Notes: a model not told the origin generated them from the letters alone. Shown: positions 29,494 through 37,708, numbered from the stretch's first letter. The stretch: DNA of 64,000 bases from Pseudomonadota bacterium (GCA_023404675.1 JAEYAW010000032.1:1-64000), one strand, 5' to 3'. Numbers and translations are program-made.

Positions 29494-30441
29494 TTATCCC
29501 GCCTTGCGCTTCGTTCCGTCGGCCCATTCGGGATCGGTGGTGAAGACGATCGTGAGCCAGCGGTCGGGCGTGTCGCCGCCGATCATATCGCTGATCTCGT
29601 CACGCAGTTTGTCCCACTCTTCCAGCCTCTTTGGCGGCCAGCCAGCGGGCACGATGAAATACAGTTCGATCTGCTGACCCCGGCCGACACGCGCGACGTA
29701 GGCCCGATAGGATTCGAAGCCATAACGCCCGACGATGTCTTCGGCGATGTCGTCCACATGCTGCTTGAGGCTCGCTGGTGTTACGAGGAGGACATCGGCC
29801 AGCGCCCGCCGGATCGTACTGACGGGCACTGGAATGACGGCGATACAGACCAGCGCGAGGACAGCCGGATCGACGTAAGGCGACATCCATGCAAGACGTG
29901 TCCCCTGGATCAGCGCGCCGAAGATGAACGCCGCGAGCAGGGCGGCGGTCAGGGCGGCCGACATCAGCCAGGCCTTGGCGTCGAGCGCCAGAAAGTTCGA
30001 GCGCAGCTTCCGGTTGGTTCGCGTCTCGTAGATCGCCATGCAGATCTCCGCGACGACTGTCACGGCGGCGTAGATGATGGCCTGGTCGAAAGCGAGATGA
30101 CGGCCTCCCGCCAGCAGGCTTCCGATCGCGTTGATGAGCGCATAGATCGCTGCGCCCATCAGCAGGATGCCGTTGAGGCCGAGCACCATCGGTTCGAGGT
30201 GCCAGAACCCCATGGTGAAGTGTTCGACCAATCGGCTCTTCGGCTGGCCGCTCGCGGTCGACGCGGCAATCAGGTTCGACACCAGCAGGGCGACGATGGT
30301 CATCGCCGCATCGGTCATGGAATAGATGCCGTCGAAGATGATCGACGATGAGCCGGACAGCAGGCCAAACACGATGCCGAGCCCGGCGAGGATGACGGTG
30401 ACGGCGATCGAGATACGCAGGACGTGCTGTTCGGTCGCCAT
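29494..30441 (-). CDS. Cation diffusion facilitator-like transporter with altered metal site
   Basis: The protein is about 315 residues with six transmembrane helices followed by a cytosolic domain (QHVDDIAEDIVGRYGFESYRAYVARVGRG), the CDF layout. The usual zinc site is an HxxxD pair in TM2 and another in TM5. Here TM2 reads DGIYSMTDA (His replaced by Tyr, Asp kept) and the TM5 segment reads DAKAWLMSAA, with neither His nor Asp in the expected places. Metal or mechanism may therefore differ from zinc CDFs. The start is ATG 30441; a TTG 12 bp upstream is in frame. No clear ribosome site is seen. It is convergent with lon. Confidence 0.78.
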   Translation of the reverse strand: MATEQHVLRISIAVTVILAGLGIVFGLLSGSSSIIFDGIYSMTDAAMTIVALLVSNLIAASTASGQPKSRLVEHFTMGFWHLEPMVLGLNGILLMGAAIYALINAIGSLLAGGRHLAFDQAIIYAAVTVVAEICMAIYETRTNRKLRSNFLALDAKAWLMSAALTAALLAAFIFGALIQGTRLAWMSPYVDPAVLALVCIAVIPVPVSTIRRALADVLLVTPASLKQHVDDIAEDIVGRYGFESYRAYVARVGRGQQIELYFIVPAGWPPKRLEEWDKLRDEISDMIGGDTPDRWLTIVFTTDPEWADGTKRKAG

Positions 30442-30613
30442 GGGGGCTGTCAATATTCAGGTCGAGTTTGGGTCTGGCGGGCGTGAGGTCGATGATAACG
30501 CGCGATGATCCCTGACGATCGCGCGCGGCGCAAGCGTGGCCGATTGATTGCGATGTTCGGAACACTCCGGCGCGCCGTCAATTGTCCCAGGTCGCTTATC
30601 GGGAGGATAACCT

Positions 30614-30784
30614 ATGGAACAAGACCGGTCGACACAGGATCGATCCGAGCCGCGGCAGGACAAGGACAACACCAAGGGAACGGAAAAGCCGTGGGAGCGG
30701 CCGGGCCAGAAGTCTCAAAATCCTGACGAGGAGCCCGCGTCGCCGCACGACCTTGAGACCTGGCAGAAGAGCAACACCCATTGA
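30614..30784 (+). CDS. Small hydrophilic protein, 56 residues, unknown
   Basis: A short frame runs from ATG 30614 to TGA 30784 behind a strong GGGAGG ribosome site. The product is extremely polar (many Lys, Asp, Glu, Gln, Pro), has no membrane segment, and ends in ETWQKSNTH. I recall similar short, disordered proteins ending in a Trp-x-x-(S/T)-(N/D)-T-H tail in related genomes, but no function is known. The next gene (77 residues) follows after 34 bp on the same strand, so the two may be co-expressed. Confidence 0.7.
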   Translation: MEQDRSTQDRSEPRQDKDNTKGTEKPWERPGQKSQNPDEEPASPHDLETWQKSNTH

Positions 30785-30818
30785 GCTGTTAAGTGGCAGC
30801 CGGAAAGGAGCAGCGGCC

Positions 30819-31052
30819 ATGGCAACCTGTGAAACCTGCGGCAACGACTACGACAAGACGTTCGATGTGCACATGAGCGGGCGGACACATACCTTCGACA
30901 GCTTCGAATGCGCGATTCAGGCCCTGGCTCCGACCTGTCAGCATTGCGGGGTCAGGATCGTCGGCCATGGAGTCGAAGATGGCGGCACGCTTTATTGCTG
31001 CAAGCACTGTGCGGAATCCGACGGAGCTTCCGGCTTGCGGGACCGCGTATGA
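30819..31052 (+). CDS. Small cysteine-rich zinc-ribbon-like protein
   Basis: The 77-residue protein carries CETC at residues 4-7, an FEC in the middle, CQHC, and a C-terminal CCKHC, plus several His (DVHMSGRTHTF, IVGHGV). Paired CxxC motifs suggest one or two bound zinc ions. The central phrase FDSFECAIQALAP is characteristic of a conserved family of unknown role found in several actinobacteria and rhizobia. The ribosome site AAAGGAG at 30804-30810 is strong. It may sense metal or redox state, but that is a guess. Confidence 0.75.
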   Translation: MATCETCGNDYDKTFDVHMSGRTHTFDSFECAIQALAPTCQHCGVRIVGHGVEDGGTLYCCKHCAESDGASGLRDRV

Positions 31053-31070
31053 GCGAGCGCTGAGGCGCTG

Positions 31071-31241
31071 TCATCGGGGAGGCGAGGGGTCGTCTTCCTC
31101 CCGATAGACGCGCTTCGTCGCCTGTTCCATCATCCTTTTCTCCGCCCGGGAGCGTCGTCCACGAAGAGTGGCGTAGGCAATTGCCACACCCAGCACCACA
31201 ATCATCACAGCCCACAGCCATTCCGTCGATGTGAATGACAT
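31071..31241 (-). CDS. Small single-pass membrane protein, 56 residues
   Basis: From ATG 31241 (ribosome site GGAGGA just upstream) a 56-residue protein is encoded. Residues about 8-26 (EWLWAVMIVVLGVAIAYAT) form one transmembrane helix, followed by a basic, then acidic, cytosolic tail (RGRRSRAEKRMMEQATKRVY and EEDDPSPPR). No family is recognised. It is convergent with the Cys-rich gene, 18 bp away. The strong ribosome site and clean membrane-protein design support a real gene. Confidence 0.65.
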   Translation of the reverse strand: MSFTSTEWLWAVMIVVLGVAIAYATLRGRRSRAEKRMMEQATKRVYREEDDPSPPR

Positions 31242-31433
31242 GCCGCGTCCTCCTTCGAACCAATGTGGGAGGGCAACGGAGCGTCGCCGCAGCGGTTCCG
31301 TACGTTGGGCTTCTGGTTGCCGGAGGTCGTGCGCCGATGGCTGAGCATTTTACCAAGACTGACCTGAAAGCCAGTCGATCCGGATGTCCGATTCCCCGGC
31401 TTCCGCAGCGGGATGGCCGAGGTCCTTGAACCG

Positions 31434-31510
31434 TGGTGGGCGGTGAGAGATTCGAACTCCCGACCCTCTCGGTGTAAACGAGATGCTCTAACCAGCTGAG
31501 CTAACCGCCC
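31434..31510 (-). tRNA. tRNA-Val (anticodon UAC)
   Basis: A 77-nt tRNA on the minus strand starting GGGCGGTTAGCTCAGCTGG, with anticodon loop TTTACAC (UAC, valine), T-loop GTTCGAATC and encoded CCA. The acceptor GGGCGGT pairs with ACCGCCC. Confidence 0.96.
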
Positions 31511-31616
31511 GTTGGATCCACGCTGTTCGATGCACAACCGATTGTGCTCTGGTGTCCCGCCGCCTGTTTAAGGCATCCGCGCGGAAAGTGGAATCCGGTT
31601 GAAGGGATCGCACCCA

Positions 31617-31646
31617 CAAAAAAGCAGCGCGACCTGAGGTCGCGCT
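31617..31646 (-). terminator. Rho-independent terminator of the Gly/Pro-rich gene
   Basis: A perfect 9-bp stem (AGCGCGACC at 31626-31634 with 31638-31646, 3-nt loop). On the minus strand it is followed by GCTTTTTT. It lies 26 bp past the stop at 31672. Confidence 0.85.
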
Positions 31647-31671
31647 GCCGAATTTGCTGCCCTTGTTTCTG

Positions 31672-32193
31672 TCACATCGGGCGGTAAGGAGAGCCTGCAG
31701 GTGCGCCGGCCGGAGGGATGCCTGGCGACATGCCGCCGCCCGGCGGTCGTCCCGGGCCTGCTCCAGGCCCTGGGCGTCCGGGTCGAGGTCCCGGACCCAT
31801 GCCAGGGCCACCCGGCCGCGGTCCCGGACCCATGCCGGGGCCACCCGGACGTCCGGGCGGACGATAGTAGCCCGGCGGAGGACCCGGAGGACGCGGCCGG
31901 AAGCCCGGTCCTGGTCCCGGAGGACCCCATCCGCGCCAGCCATGCCCGCCGCCCCAGCCGAAGCCGTGACGCCAGGCGTAGCCGCACCAGTAGAAGCCGG
32001 GGCCACGCCAGCCGTCCGGATACCAGCAATAGCGACGGCCGCCGTAATAATATTGCGCCTCCGTCAGCGGCGAACCGACGTCTGCCGCAAGTGGCTTGCC
32101 CGGAAAAGCCTGAGCCGTCTGCGGCACAGCCAGCAGCGAAGCCAAACCGGCCGCAGCGACAAGTGCTGCGGAGAAAGAGAGAGGTAATCTCAT
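31672..32193 (-). CDS. Secreted Gly/Pro-rich protein
   Basis: The 173-residue product has a Sec signal peptide (MRLPLSFSAALVAAAGLASL, cleavage after AQA), a short folded-looking segment with aromatic and Cys residues (YYYGGRRYCWYPDGW, FYWCGYAW), then a low-complexity C-terminal half. That half is Gly, Pro and Arg rich and contains an 11-residue unit, RPGGPGMGPGP, repeated imperfectly. The ribosome site GGAGA is close to ATG 32193. Similar proteins of unknown role are common in Bradyrhizobium relatives; a cell-envelope or matrix role is possible. The repeats make indels likely. Confidence 0.75.
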   Translation of the reverse strand: MRLPLSFSAALVAAAGLASLLAVPQTAQAFPGKPLAADVGSPLTEAQYYYGGRRYCWYPDGWRGPGFYWCGYAWRHGFGWGGGHGWRGWGPPGPGPGFRPRPPGPPPGYYRPPGRPGGPGMGPGPRPGGPGMGPGPRPGRPGPGAGPGRPPGGGMSPGIPPAGAPAGSPYRPM

Positions 32194-32317
32194 CGAAGTC
32201 TCCTCGTCATGGTCGTCGCACGTTCGAAAGCCGGGCGGCGCGTATACCCAGATAGGCACTAGCCAACTTGAACGGCACCTGAATGTTCCTGACAAAAAGG
32301 AGGTGCCTTGACCCGCA

Positions 32318-33574
32318 TCAAGAGGCCGCACGCTCTTCCCAGATCATCGCGAGATGGATGATAGTCTCGGATGCCTTTTCCATGTCCTGAACGCTGACCC
32401 ATTCGGTGCGCGAGTGAAAGGCGTGTTCGCCGGCGAAAATGTTCGGGCACGGCAAGCCCATGAAGGACAGCCGCGAGCCGTCGGTGCCGCCGCGAATGCT
32501 GCTGCGCACCGGCGTCAGGCCCGCGCGGCGGATCGCTTCCATCGCGTGTTCGACGATCTGTGGGTGATGATCCAGCACCACTTTCATGTTGCGATATTGC
32601 TCGCTGACATCGACGCGGGCGGCCGAGCGCGGATAATTGCGCATCACATCGTCCACGATGCCCTGCAGCAATGCTTCCTTCTCCCTGAGCCCCTGTTCGG
32701 CGAAATCGCGAACGATGAGATTGATCGTCGCGCTTTCGAGCGTGCCGCTGATGCCGACCGGATGAAGAAAGCCGTCCCTGCCTTCGGTGGCTTCAGGCGA
32801 CAGTTCGCGAGGCAGGCGCGCCACGATCTCTGCCGCGATCTTGATGGCGTGCTCCATGCGTCCCCTGGCGAAGCCCGGATGCGCGCTCAGGCCCTGGATC
32901 GTAACGGTGGCGGCATCGGCGGAAAAAGTCTCGTCCTCGATGTGCCCAGCCGTTTCGCCGTCGATCGTATAGGCGAAGTCCGCGGCGAGCTTGGCGAGGT
33001 CGACCTTGTCGACGCCGCGTCCGATCTCCTCGTCCGGCGTGAACAGAATCCTGATCGTGCCGTGAGGGATTTGCGGATTGTCGATCAGGAAACGCGCGGC
33101 ATCCATGATCGCGGCGACGCCGGCCTTGTTGTCGGCGCCGAGCAGCGTCGTGCCGTCGCTGCTGACGATATCGTTGCCGATCTGGTCGGCGAGGGCGGGA
33201 TTGTCCACCGGGCGGATCACCTGCGAGGGATCGCCGGGAAGCACGATGTCGCCGCCCTGATAGTTGCGGATGATCTGCGGCTTGACGTTCGCTCCGGAAC
33301 AGTCCGGCGACGTGTCCATATGCGAGCAGAAACAGATCACCGGCACGGGCTTCGCCGACGTCGCCGGGATGGTCGCGTAGACGTAACCGAATTCATCCAG
33401 ATGAGCGTCACCGAGTCCCATCTCCGCCAGCTCTGCGGCCAGCACGCGGCCAAGATCCTTCTGCTTCTCGGCGGAAGGGCAGGTCGGCGAGGCGGGATCA
33501 GACTGGGTGTCGATCTGCACGTAGCGCAGGAATCGCTCCGTCACGGCGTGACGGAAAGGCGGGAGTGTGGTCAC
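32318..33574 (-). CDS. pepT: Peptidase T (tripeptidase), M20B
   Basis: The 418-residue metallo-aminopeptidase removes the N-terminal residue from tripeptides in the cytosol. Zinc-site motifs are CSHMDTSPD, LLGADNKAGVAAI (bridging Asp), TPDEEIGRG (Glu pair) and the C-terminal FAGEHAFHSRTEWV (His). The N-terminus RFLRYVQIDTQSDP and length fit PepT. The start is GTG 33574 with GGAG 7 nt upstream. It lies alone between the Gly/Pro-rich gene and hupB, all on the minus strand. Confidence 0.95.
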   Translation of the reverse strand: MTTLPPFRHAVTERFLRYVQIDTQSDPASPTCPSAEKQKDLGRVLAAELAEMGLGDAHLDEFGYVYATIPATSAKPVPVICFCSHMDTSPDCSGANVKPQIIRNYQGGDIVLPGDPSQVIRPVDNPALADQIGNDIVSSDGTTLLGADNKAGVAAIMDAARFLIDNPQIPHGTIRILFTPDEEIGRGVDKVDLAKLAADFAYTIDGETAGHIEDETFSADAATVTIQGLSAHPGFARGRMEHAIKIAAEIVARLPRELSPEATEGRDGFLHPVGISGTLESATINLIVRDFAEQGLREKEALLQGIVDDVMRNYPRSAARVDVSEQYRNMKVVLDHHPQIVEHAMEAIRRAGLTPVRSSIRGGTDGSRLSFMGLPCPNIFAGEHAFHSRTEWVSVQDMEKASETIIHLAMIWEERAAS

Positions 33575-33717
33575 CGTTCACTCCGGTATTGTCTCTGATC
33601 CCGCAACGAAGCGAACGCATCGCGCCCGAGGTCAGCCGGCGGCAAATCAGCATTGTCGCCGGCGGTCACGTCTCACCCCGTGCAGGATGGCTTCGGGGTG
33701 GGACATGGTCCGAAATC

Positions 33718-33738
33718 GGAATCGATCAGATCGATTCC
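33718..33738. terminator. 21-bp near-perfect palindrome overlapping the hupB stop codon
   Basis: GGAATCGATC (33718-33727) and GATCGATTCC (33729-33738) flank one base and include the hupB stop codon (33726-33728). It may form a terminator or stabilising hairpin at the mRNA end, or be a protein-binding site. No T-run follows on the minus strand. Confidence 0.4.
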
Positions 33739-34037
33739 TTCAGTTCCTTGGCGGCGCGGAAGGCAACCTTCTTGCTCGCCTTGATCGTGATTTCTTCGCC
33801 GGTGGCCGGGTTGCGACCCTTGCGTGCGGCGCGCTTGCGAACCTGGAGGATGCCGAGGCCGACGATGCGGACGCGTTCGCCCTTCTTCAGGTGCTTGGTG
33901 ATGCGGGTGACGAGATCGCTGAGGATGGTCTCGGTCTGCTTCTTGGACAGCTCGTGCTCTTCCGCGAGATTCGCGGCCAGGTGCTTGAGCGTGATGGTCG
34001 CCGGGGTCGCTGCTTTCGTAGCTGCTTTCTTCGCCAT
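33726..34037 (-). CDS. HU-family histone-like DNA-binding protein
   Basis: The 103-residue protein is an HU/IHF-fold dimer subunit: an N-terminal helical body (TLKHLAANLAEEHELSKKQTETILSDLVTRI) and the beta-arm with the family pattern GxGxxxVRKRxARxGRNPxTGE, here LGILQVRKRAARKGRNPATGEE. A Lys/Ala-rich lead (MAKKAATKAATPATI) precedes the fold and is longer than in enterobacterial HU. The ribosome site GAGGAGG before ATG 34037 is strong, fitting an abundant protein. It is not directly behind lon as in many relatives. Confidence 0.93.
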   Translation of the reverse strand: MAKKAATKAATPATITLKHLAANLAEEHELSKKQTETILSDLVTRITKHLKKGERVRIVGLGILQVRKRAARKGRNPATGEEITIKASKKVAFRAAKELKESI

Positions 34038-34256
34038 GTCTTATCCTCCTCGGGAACTGTGGCTAGGAACGTCAAGTAAATCAGGGCTTAATTGATTCGA
34101 GATGCGCCTGCTATCGCTTCAAGCCCTGAAAACAGGCCATTTTCAGCGTGCGGCTGTGCAAAAACCCCGAAAAATGGCGAATTTTTAAGTGCCCGGCGGT
34201 CGGGAAGCAGGTTCGGGGCCGCGATGCGCCCCGGCCTATTTGTCACGCAGACATTA

Positions 34257-34302
34257 TATTGGATGTCGCTCCACCGGGGTATTGGATATCGCTCCACCGG
34301 GC
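34257..34302. repeat. Two tandem copies of a 23-bp sequence
   Basis: Units at 34257-34279 and 34280-34302 match at 21 of 23 positions (core GGATNTCGCTCCACCGGG). They lie between the hupB and Lrp-type genes, both on the minus strand, so upstream of hupB and just downstream of the Lrp-type stop. Confidence 0.8.
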
Positions 34303-34335
34303 CTGAGCCGGCGGAAAAGGCCGCAAAATCCGGCT

Positions 34336-34815
34336 TTAGGGGCCGGCTGGCCGTCCGACCGGGAGCGGCCTGCCGTCGATGATGGCCTCCATCGAAAAAT
34401 ACGATGTCACCGTCTCAAGCTCGGTCTTGTTGATGATGGTCTGATAGACCTTGTCGTAGTTGCTCATGTCGCGTGCCGCGATCTTCAGCATGTAATCGAA
34501 ATCGCCGCTGATGCGGTAAAATGCAACCACTTCCGGGATGGACTCGATCTGCGCCCGGAAGCGATTGAGCCATTCCGCCGAATGGCGACGGGTCCGCACC
34601 ATCACGAACACCGTCATGGGTACGCCGACGGCTTCCGCCGACACGCGGGCGCCATAGCCAGTGATGGCGCCGCTCGCCTCCAGCGCCTTCAGGCGCCGCC
34701 AGAACGCGTTCTGGGACAGCCCGACTTCATCGGCGAGCTCGCGCTGCGAGCGGGCCGAGTCCGCCTGCAGTGCGGCGAGGATGCGAAGGTCTATTTGATC
34801 TAATTTATCGGCCAT
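34336..34815 (-). CDS. Lrp/AsnC family transcriptional regulator
   Basis: The 159-residue regulator has the N-terminal winged HTH (LDQIDLRILAALQADSARSQRELADEVGLSQNAFWRRLKAL) and the C-terminal RAM ligand-binding domain (VFVMVRTRRHSAEWLNRF, ISGDFDYMLKIAARDMSNYDKV). Within the family, DecR/CyuR-like members sense cysteine and activate cysteine desulfidase or desulfhydrase genes. This gene is divergent from a cysteine-desulfhydrase-like PLP enzyme, which makes the same relationship likely here, though it is an inference. The start is ATG 34815. The gene shares a 250-bp control region with the PLP enzyme gene. Confidence 0.92.
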   Translation of the reverse strand: MADKLDQIDLRILAALQADSARSQRELADEVGLSQNAFWRRLKALEASGAITGYGARVSAEAVGVPMTVFVMVRTRRHSAEWLNRFRAQIESIPEVVAFYRISGDFDYMLKIAARDMSNYDKVYQTIINKTELETVTSYFSMEAIIDGRPLPVGRPAGP

Positions 34816-35065
34816 TTGGTGGTCAAAATACTCAAATTCGGCATTGGATTACGAAAAATAAGTGAATATTTTGGCGAACTCAATGTCTAATATCTTTTGC
34901 ACGGGCGGGCGCTCAGACACCACAGCGGCGCGCCTTTTCAGGGAGCAATGACCGAGGGCGCACGGGGCAATCGCCGTGATCCGCGATACGCGGATTTGGA
35001 CGATGTCCCCATCGTGTGTCCGCGCGCTTTGCCATCTGGAAGGCCGTGCAAGGCAAAGCAATTAA
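34816..35065. promoter_or_regulatory. Divergent control region between the Lrp-type regulator and the PLP enzyme operon
   Basis: The 34816-34900 part is much more AT-rich than its surroundings, as expected of an Lrp-type binding region with promoters on both sides. A -10-like TAATAT at 34888-34893 faces the + strand operon, but no well-spaced -35 is visible. No exact operator could be defined. Confidence 0.45.
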
Positions 35066-36241
35066 ATGACGACGTACCAGATACCGACAGTGCGGACTCT
35101 CTCCGGCGAACCGGGGCGGATTTCGTCTGCGCTGATCGGGGAAACGACTGAACGCGAGTGGGTGCGGCGCGCCGTCGACATTCTCGAAGGCGACGCGCGG
35201 CGTTCTGCGGACACCCATCTGTTCAGGCTGCGGTTTCCAGGCCTGAACGGCATCGACGTCTATCTCAAGGACGAGAGCACGCATCCCACCGGCAGCCTCA
35301 AGCATCGGCTGGGCCGGTCGCTGATCATGTTCGGGATTTGCAATGGTCTGATCGGTCCGGGCACGACGCTGGTCGAGGCGTCGTCCGGTTCGACTGCGGT
35401 ATCCGAAGCCTATTTCGCCGATCTGCTCGGGCTTCCGTTCGTGGCCGTCGTGCCGCGTTCGACATCGCGGCAGAAGATCTCTGCGATCGAGCGGTTTGGC
35501 GGACAGTGCCACTTCGTCGAGAAGTCGTCCGAGGTGTACGCCGCCGCGCAGCGGATCGCCGCCGAGACGGGGGGGCACTACCTCGATCAGTTCACCTATG
35601 CCGAGCGTGCGATGGACTGGCGCGGAGGCAATATCGCCGAGAGCATTTTCCGGCAGATGGCGGGCGAGCGATATCCCGTCCCGGAATGGATCGTGATGAG
35701 CACCGGCACAGGTGGAACGTCCGCCACCATCGGGCGCTACATTCGTCACGCCAGGCTTGAGAGCCGGCTCTGCGGCGTCGATGTCGAGAACTCGTGTTTC
35801 TTCGACTGCTTCAAGTCCCACAGCCGGGATGTGAAATGCGTGCGCGGTTCGCGCATCGAGGGAATCGGCCGCCCCCGGGTCGAGCCATCCTTCGTGCCGA
35901 CGGTGATTGACCAGATGGTCAGGGTGCCGGACGCGGCGTCCATCGCTGCGGCGCATGTTCTCGCGAAAAGGTTGCCGCATCGCGTCGGCGGTTCGACCGG
36001 CACGAATTTCATGGGATTGTGCTGGTGCGCCGCCGGACTTTTGCGCGAAGGGCGCGCCGGATCGCTGGTGACCCTGATCTGCGATGACGGCGAGCGCTAC
36101 TCCGACACCTATTACAACGAAGCCTGGCTGCAGGAACAGAACATCGTCATTGCACCCTATGTCGAGGCGATCGAGCGGTTTCTGGAAACTGGCGTGTTCG
36201 AGATGCCGGAGAGTGGCGTGGGTTTTGAATGTGCGCAGTGA
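35066..36241 (+). CDS. PLP-dependent L-cysteine desulfhydrase-like enzyme (Cds1 type, cysteine synthase fold)
   Basis: The 391-residue enzyme has the cysteine synthase / beta-family PLP fold. The PLP lysine lies in HPTGSLKHRLGRS, the substrate loop reads EASSGSTAVSEAYFADLLG, and the phosphate-binding loop is STGTGGTSATIGRYIR. The SSGST loop and the C-terminal DDGERYSDTYYNEAWLQ are typical of the Cds1 group (Mycobacterium tuberculosis Rv3684), which cleaves L-cysteine to sulfide, ammonia and pyruvate, rather than of CysK/CysM. A beta-lyase acting on S-substituted cysteine is also possible. It is divergent from an Lrp-type regulator and 85 bp upstream of an M20 amidohydrolase, and appears to head a long operon. 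Confidence 0.85.
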   Translation: MTTYQIPTVRTLSGEPGRISSALIGETTEREWVRRAVDILEGDARRSADTHLFRLRFPGLNGIDVYLKDESTHPTGSLKHRLGRSLIMFGICNGLIGPGTTLVEASSGSTAVSEAYFADLLGLPFVAVVPRSTSRQKISAIERFGGQCHFVEKSSEVYAAAQRIAAETGGHYLDQFTYAERAMDWRGGNIAESIFRQMAGERYPVPEWIVMSTGTGGTSATIGRYIRHARLESRLCGVDVENSCFFDCFKSHSRDVKCVRGSRIEGIGRPRVEPSFVPTVIDQMVRVPDAASIAAAHVLAKRLPHRVGGSTGTNFMGLCWCAAGLLREGRAGSLVTLICDDGERYSDTYYNEAWLQEQNIVIAPYVEAIERFLETGVFEMPESGVGFECAQ

Positions 36242-36326
36242 TCGCGGCTCACCCGTTCAGCGTGGACGTCTGCAGGGTGATATGAAACTGCATGTGTTGT
36301 GACTTGGTAACGTCAGGATCTGTTCA

Positions 36327-37496
36327 ATGCCCGTAGAAAACTGGACATCTCGCTATCTGGACGAACTCAGGGAGTTTCGCCACGACCTGCACCGGAACCC
36401 CGAGCTCCTCTACGATGTGCATCGGACCGCGCAGCGGGTCGCGCAAAAGTTGCGCGAGGCGGGTGTCGACGAGGTTCACGAAGGCATCGGCGGGACGGGC
36501 GTTGTCGGTGTCATCTACGGGCAGTCGCGCGAGTCGGGCCGCATGATCGGGCTTCGCGCGGATATGGACGCGTTGCCGATCGCCGAGGCAACCGGTGCGG
36601 ACTGGGCCTCCGAGGTGCCCGGGAAGATGCATGCCTGCGGTCATGATGGGCATACCACCATGCTGCTCGGCGCGGCCCTGGGGCTGGCGGAAAGCCGGGC
36701 CTTCGACGGCGCGGTGGCGCTGATCTTCCAGCCGGCCGAAGAGGGCGGCGCTGGCGCGAAAGCCATGCTGGACGACGGGCTGCTGATGCGTTTCCCGATT
36801 CAGGAATTCTACGGGATGCATAATCGTCCCGGACTTGCCCTGGGCGCCTTCACAACCGCTGCCGGACCGCAGATGGGATCTGTTGACGAGGTGGTCATCA
36901 CCATCGAGGGCAAGGGCGGTCATGCCGCCCAGCCGCATGCCACCATTGATCCGGTCGTGGTGGCGGCATCGCTGATTCAGGCGGCGCAGTCCGTCGTCGC
37001 ACGCAATATCGATCCGCTGAAGTCGGCAGTCATCTCGATCACCCAGATGACCGCGGGCGACGCATTCAACGTCATTCCGCAAACTGTGACGCTGCGCGGA
37101 ACAGTGCGCACCCTCGACGAGGAAACGCGCGACGCTGTTGAATCGCGTCTGCGCAGCCTGACGGAAAGCATCTGTGCCGGCTTCGGCGCAACCGGAAATC
37201 TCAATTATCTGCGGCACTATCCGGTTATGCGCAACGACGAGGCCGGCGCCGCGCGAGCGGTCGCGGCGGCCTGCGCGGTGGCCGGTGAGGCGAATGTCGA
37301 TGCGGCGATGCCGCCCACGCTCGGCGGCGAGGACTTCGCCTTCATGCTCAACGAACGGCCCGGCGCCATGATCATGATCGGCAATGGCGACAGCGCGCCG
37401 CTTCACCACCCGAAGTTCGATTTCAACGACGACGTGATTCCGTGGGGCTGTTCCTACTGGACCACTCTGGTGCGTCAGCGCATGCCGCTGACCTGA
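36327..37496 (+). CDS. M20 family amidohydrolase (hippurate hydrolase / N-acyl-amino-acid hydrolase type)
   Basis: The 389-residue cytosolic metalloenzyme shows the M20D pattern: FRHDLHRNPEL at the N-terminus, LRADMDALPI, the metal-binding MHACGHDGHTTML, IFQPAEEGGAGAKAM (Glu pair), YGMHNRPG, and a C-terminal PTLGGEDFAFML with SAPLHHPKFDFND. Such enzymes cleave amide bonds of N-acyl amino acids, hippurate or indole-acetyl conjugates. Being next to the cysteine-desulfhydrase-like gene it may deacylate an N-acyl-cysteine derivative, as in known mercapturate or odorant-precursor pathways; this is inference. The downstream gap of 212 bp could hold a promoter. Confidence 0.9.
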   Translation: MPVENWTSRYLDELREFRHDLHRNPELLYDVHRTAQRVAQKLREAGVDEVHEGIGGTGVVGVIYGQSRESGRMIGLRADMDALPIAEATGADWASEVPGKMHACGHDGHTTMLLGAALGLAESRAFDGAVALIFQPAEEGGAGAKAMLDDGLLMRFPIQEFYGMHNRPGLALGAFTTAAGPQMGSVDEVVITIEGKGGHAAQPHATIDPVVVAASLIQAAQSVVARNIDPLKSAVISITQMTAGDAFNVIPQTVTLRGTVRTLDEETRDAVESRLRSLTESICAGFGATGNLNYLRHYPVMRNDEAGAARAVAAACAVAGEANVDAAMPPTLGGEDFAFMLNERPGAMIMIGNGDSAPLHHPKFDFNDDVIPWGCSYWTTLVRQRMPLT

Positions 37497-37646
37497 CCTC
37501 GGGACGCAGGAGAAAAATTGCTCTTTGGATCGGAACGTGAAGAGACTGAACAACTCGAAATGCGGACAAATATAGAGTGCGCTTCAATAGCTTTCCTGAA
37601 TACTTTGCAGCAAGCCGTCGAAGCACATAAACGCGATTGAAGTCCG

Positions 37647-37656
37647 CGCAATTGCG
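37647..37656. promoter_or_regulatory. Small palindrome in the AT-rich gap before the VOC gene
   Basis: The gap 37497-37708 is AT-rich compared with flanking genes and contains the perfect 10-bp palindrome CGCAATTGCG, 52 bp before the VOC start. It might be an operator or an internal promoter region; the evidence is slight. Confidence 0.25.
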
Positions 37657-37708
37657 ACAGAACAACAATCGCACGTTGAGTGCGTCAGCAAACCAACAGG
37701 GAAACGGA

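Noticed and set aside
34948..35151. Possible small frame in the leader of the PLP enzyme gene, overlapping its start
   Set aside because: No proper ribosome site spacing, no family match, and it would overlap the clear start of the PLP enzyme.
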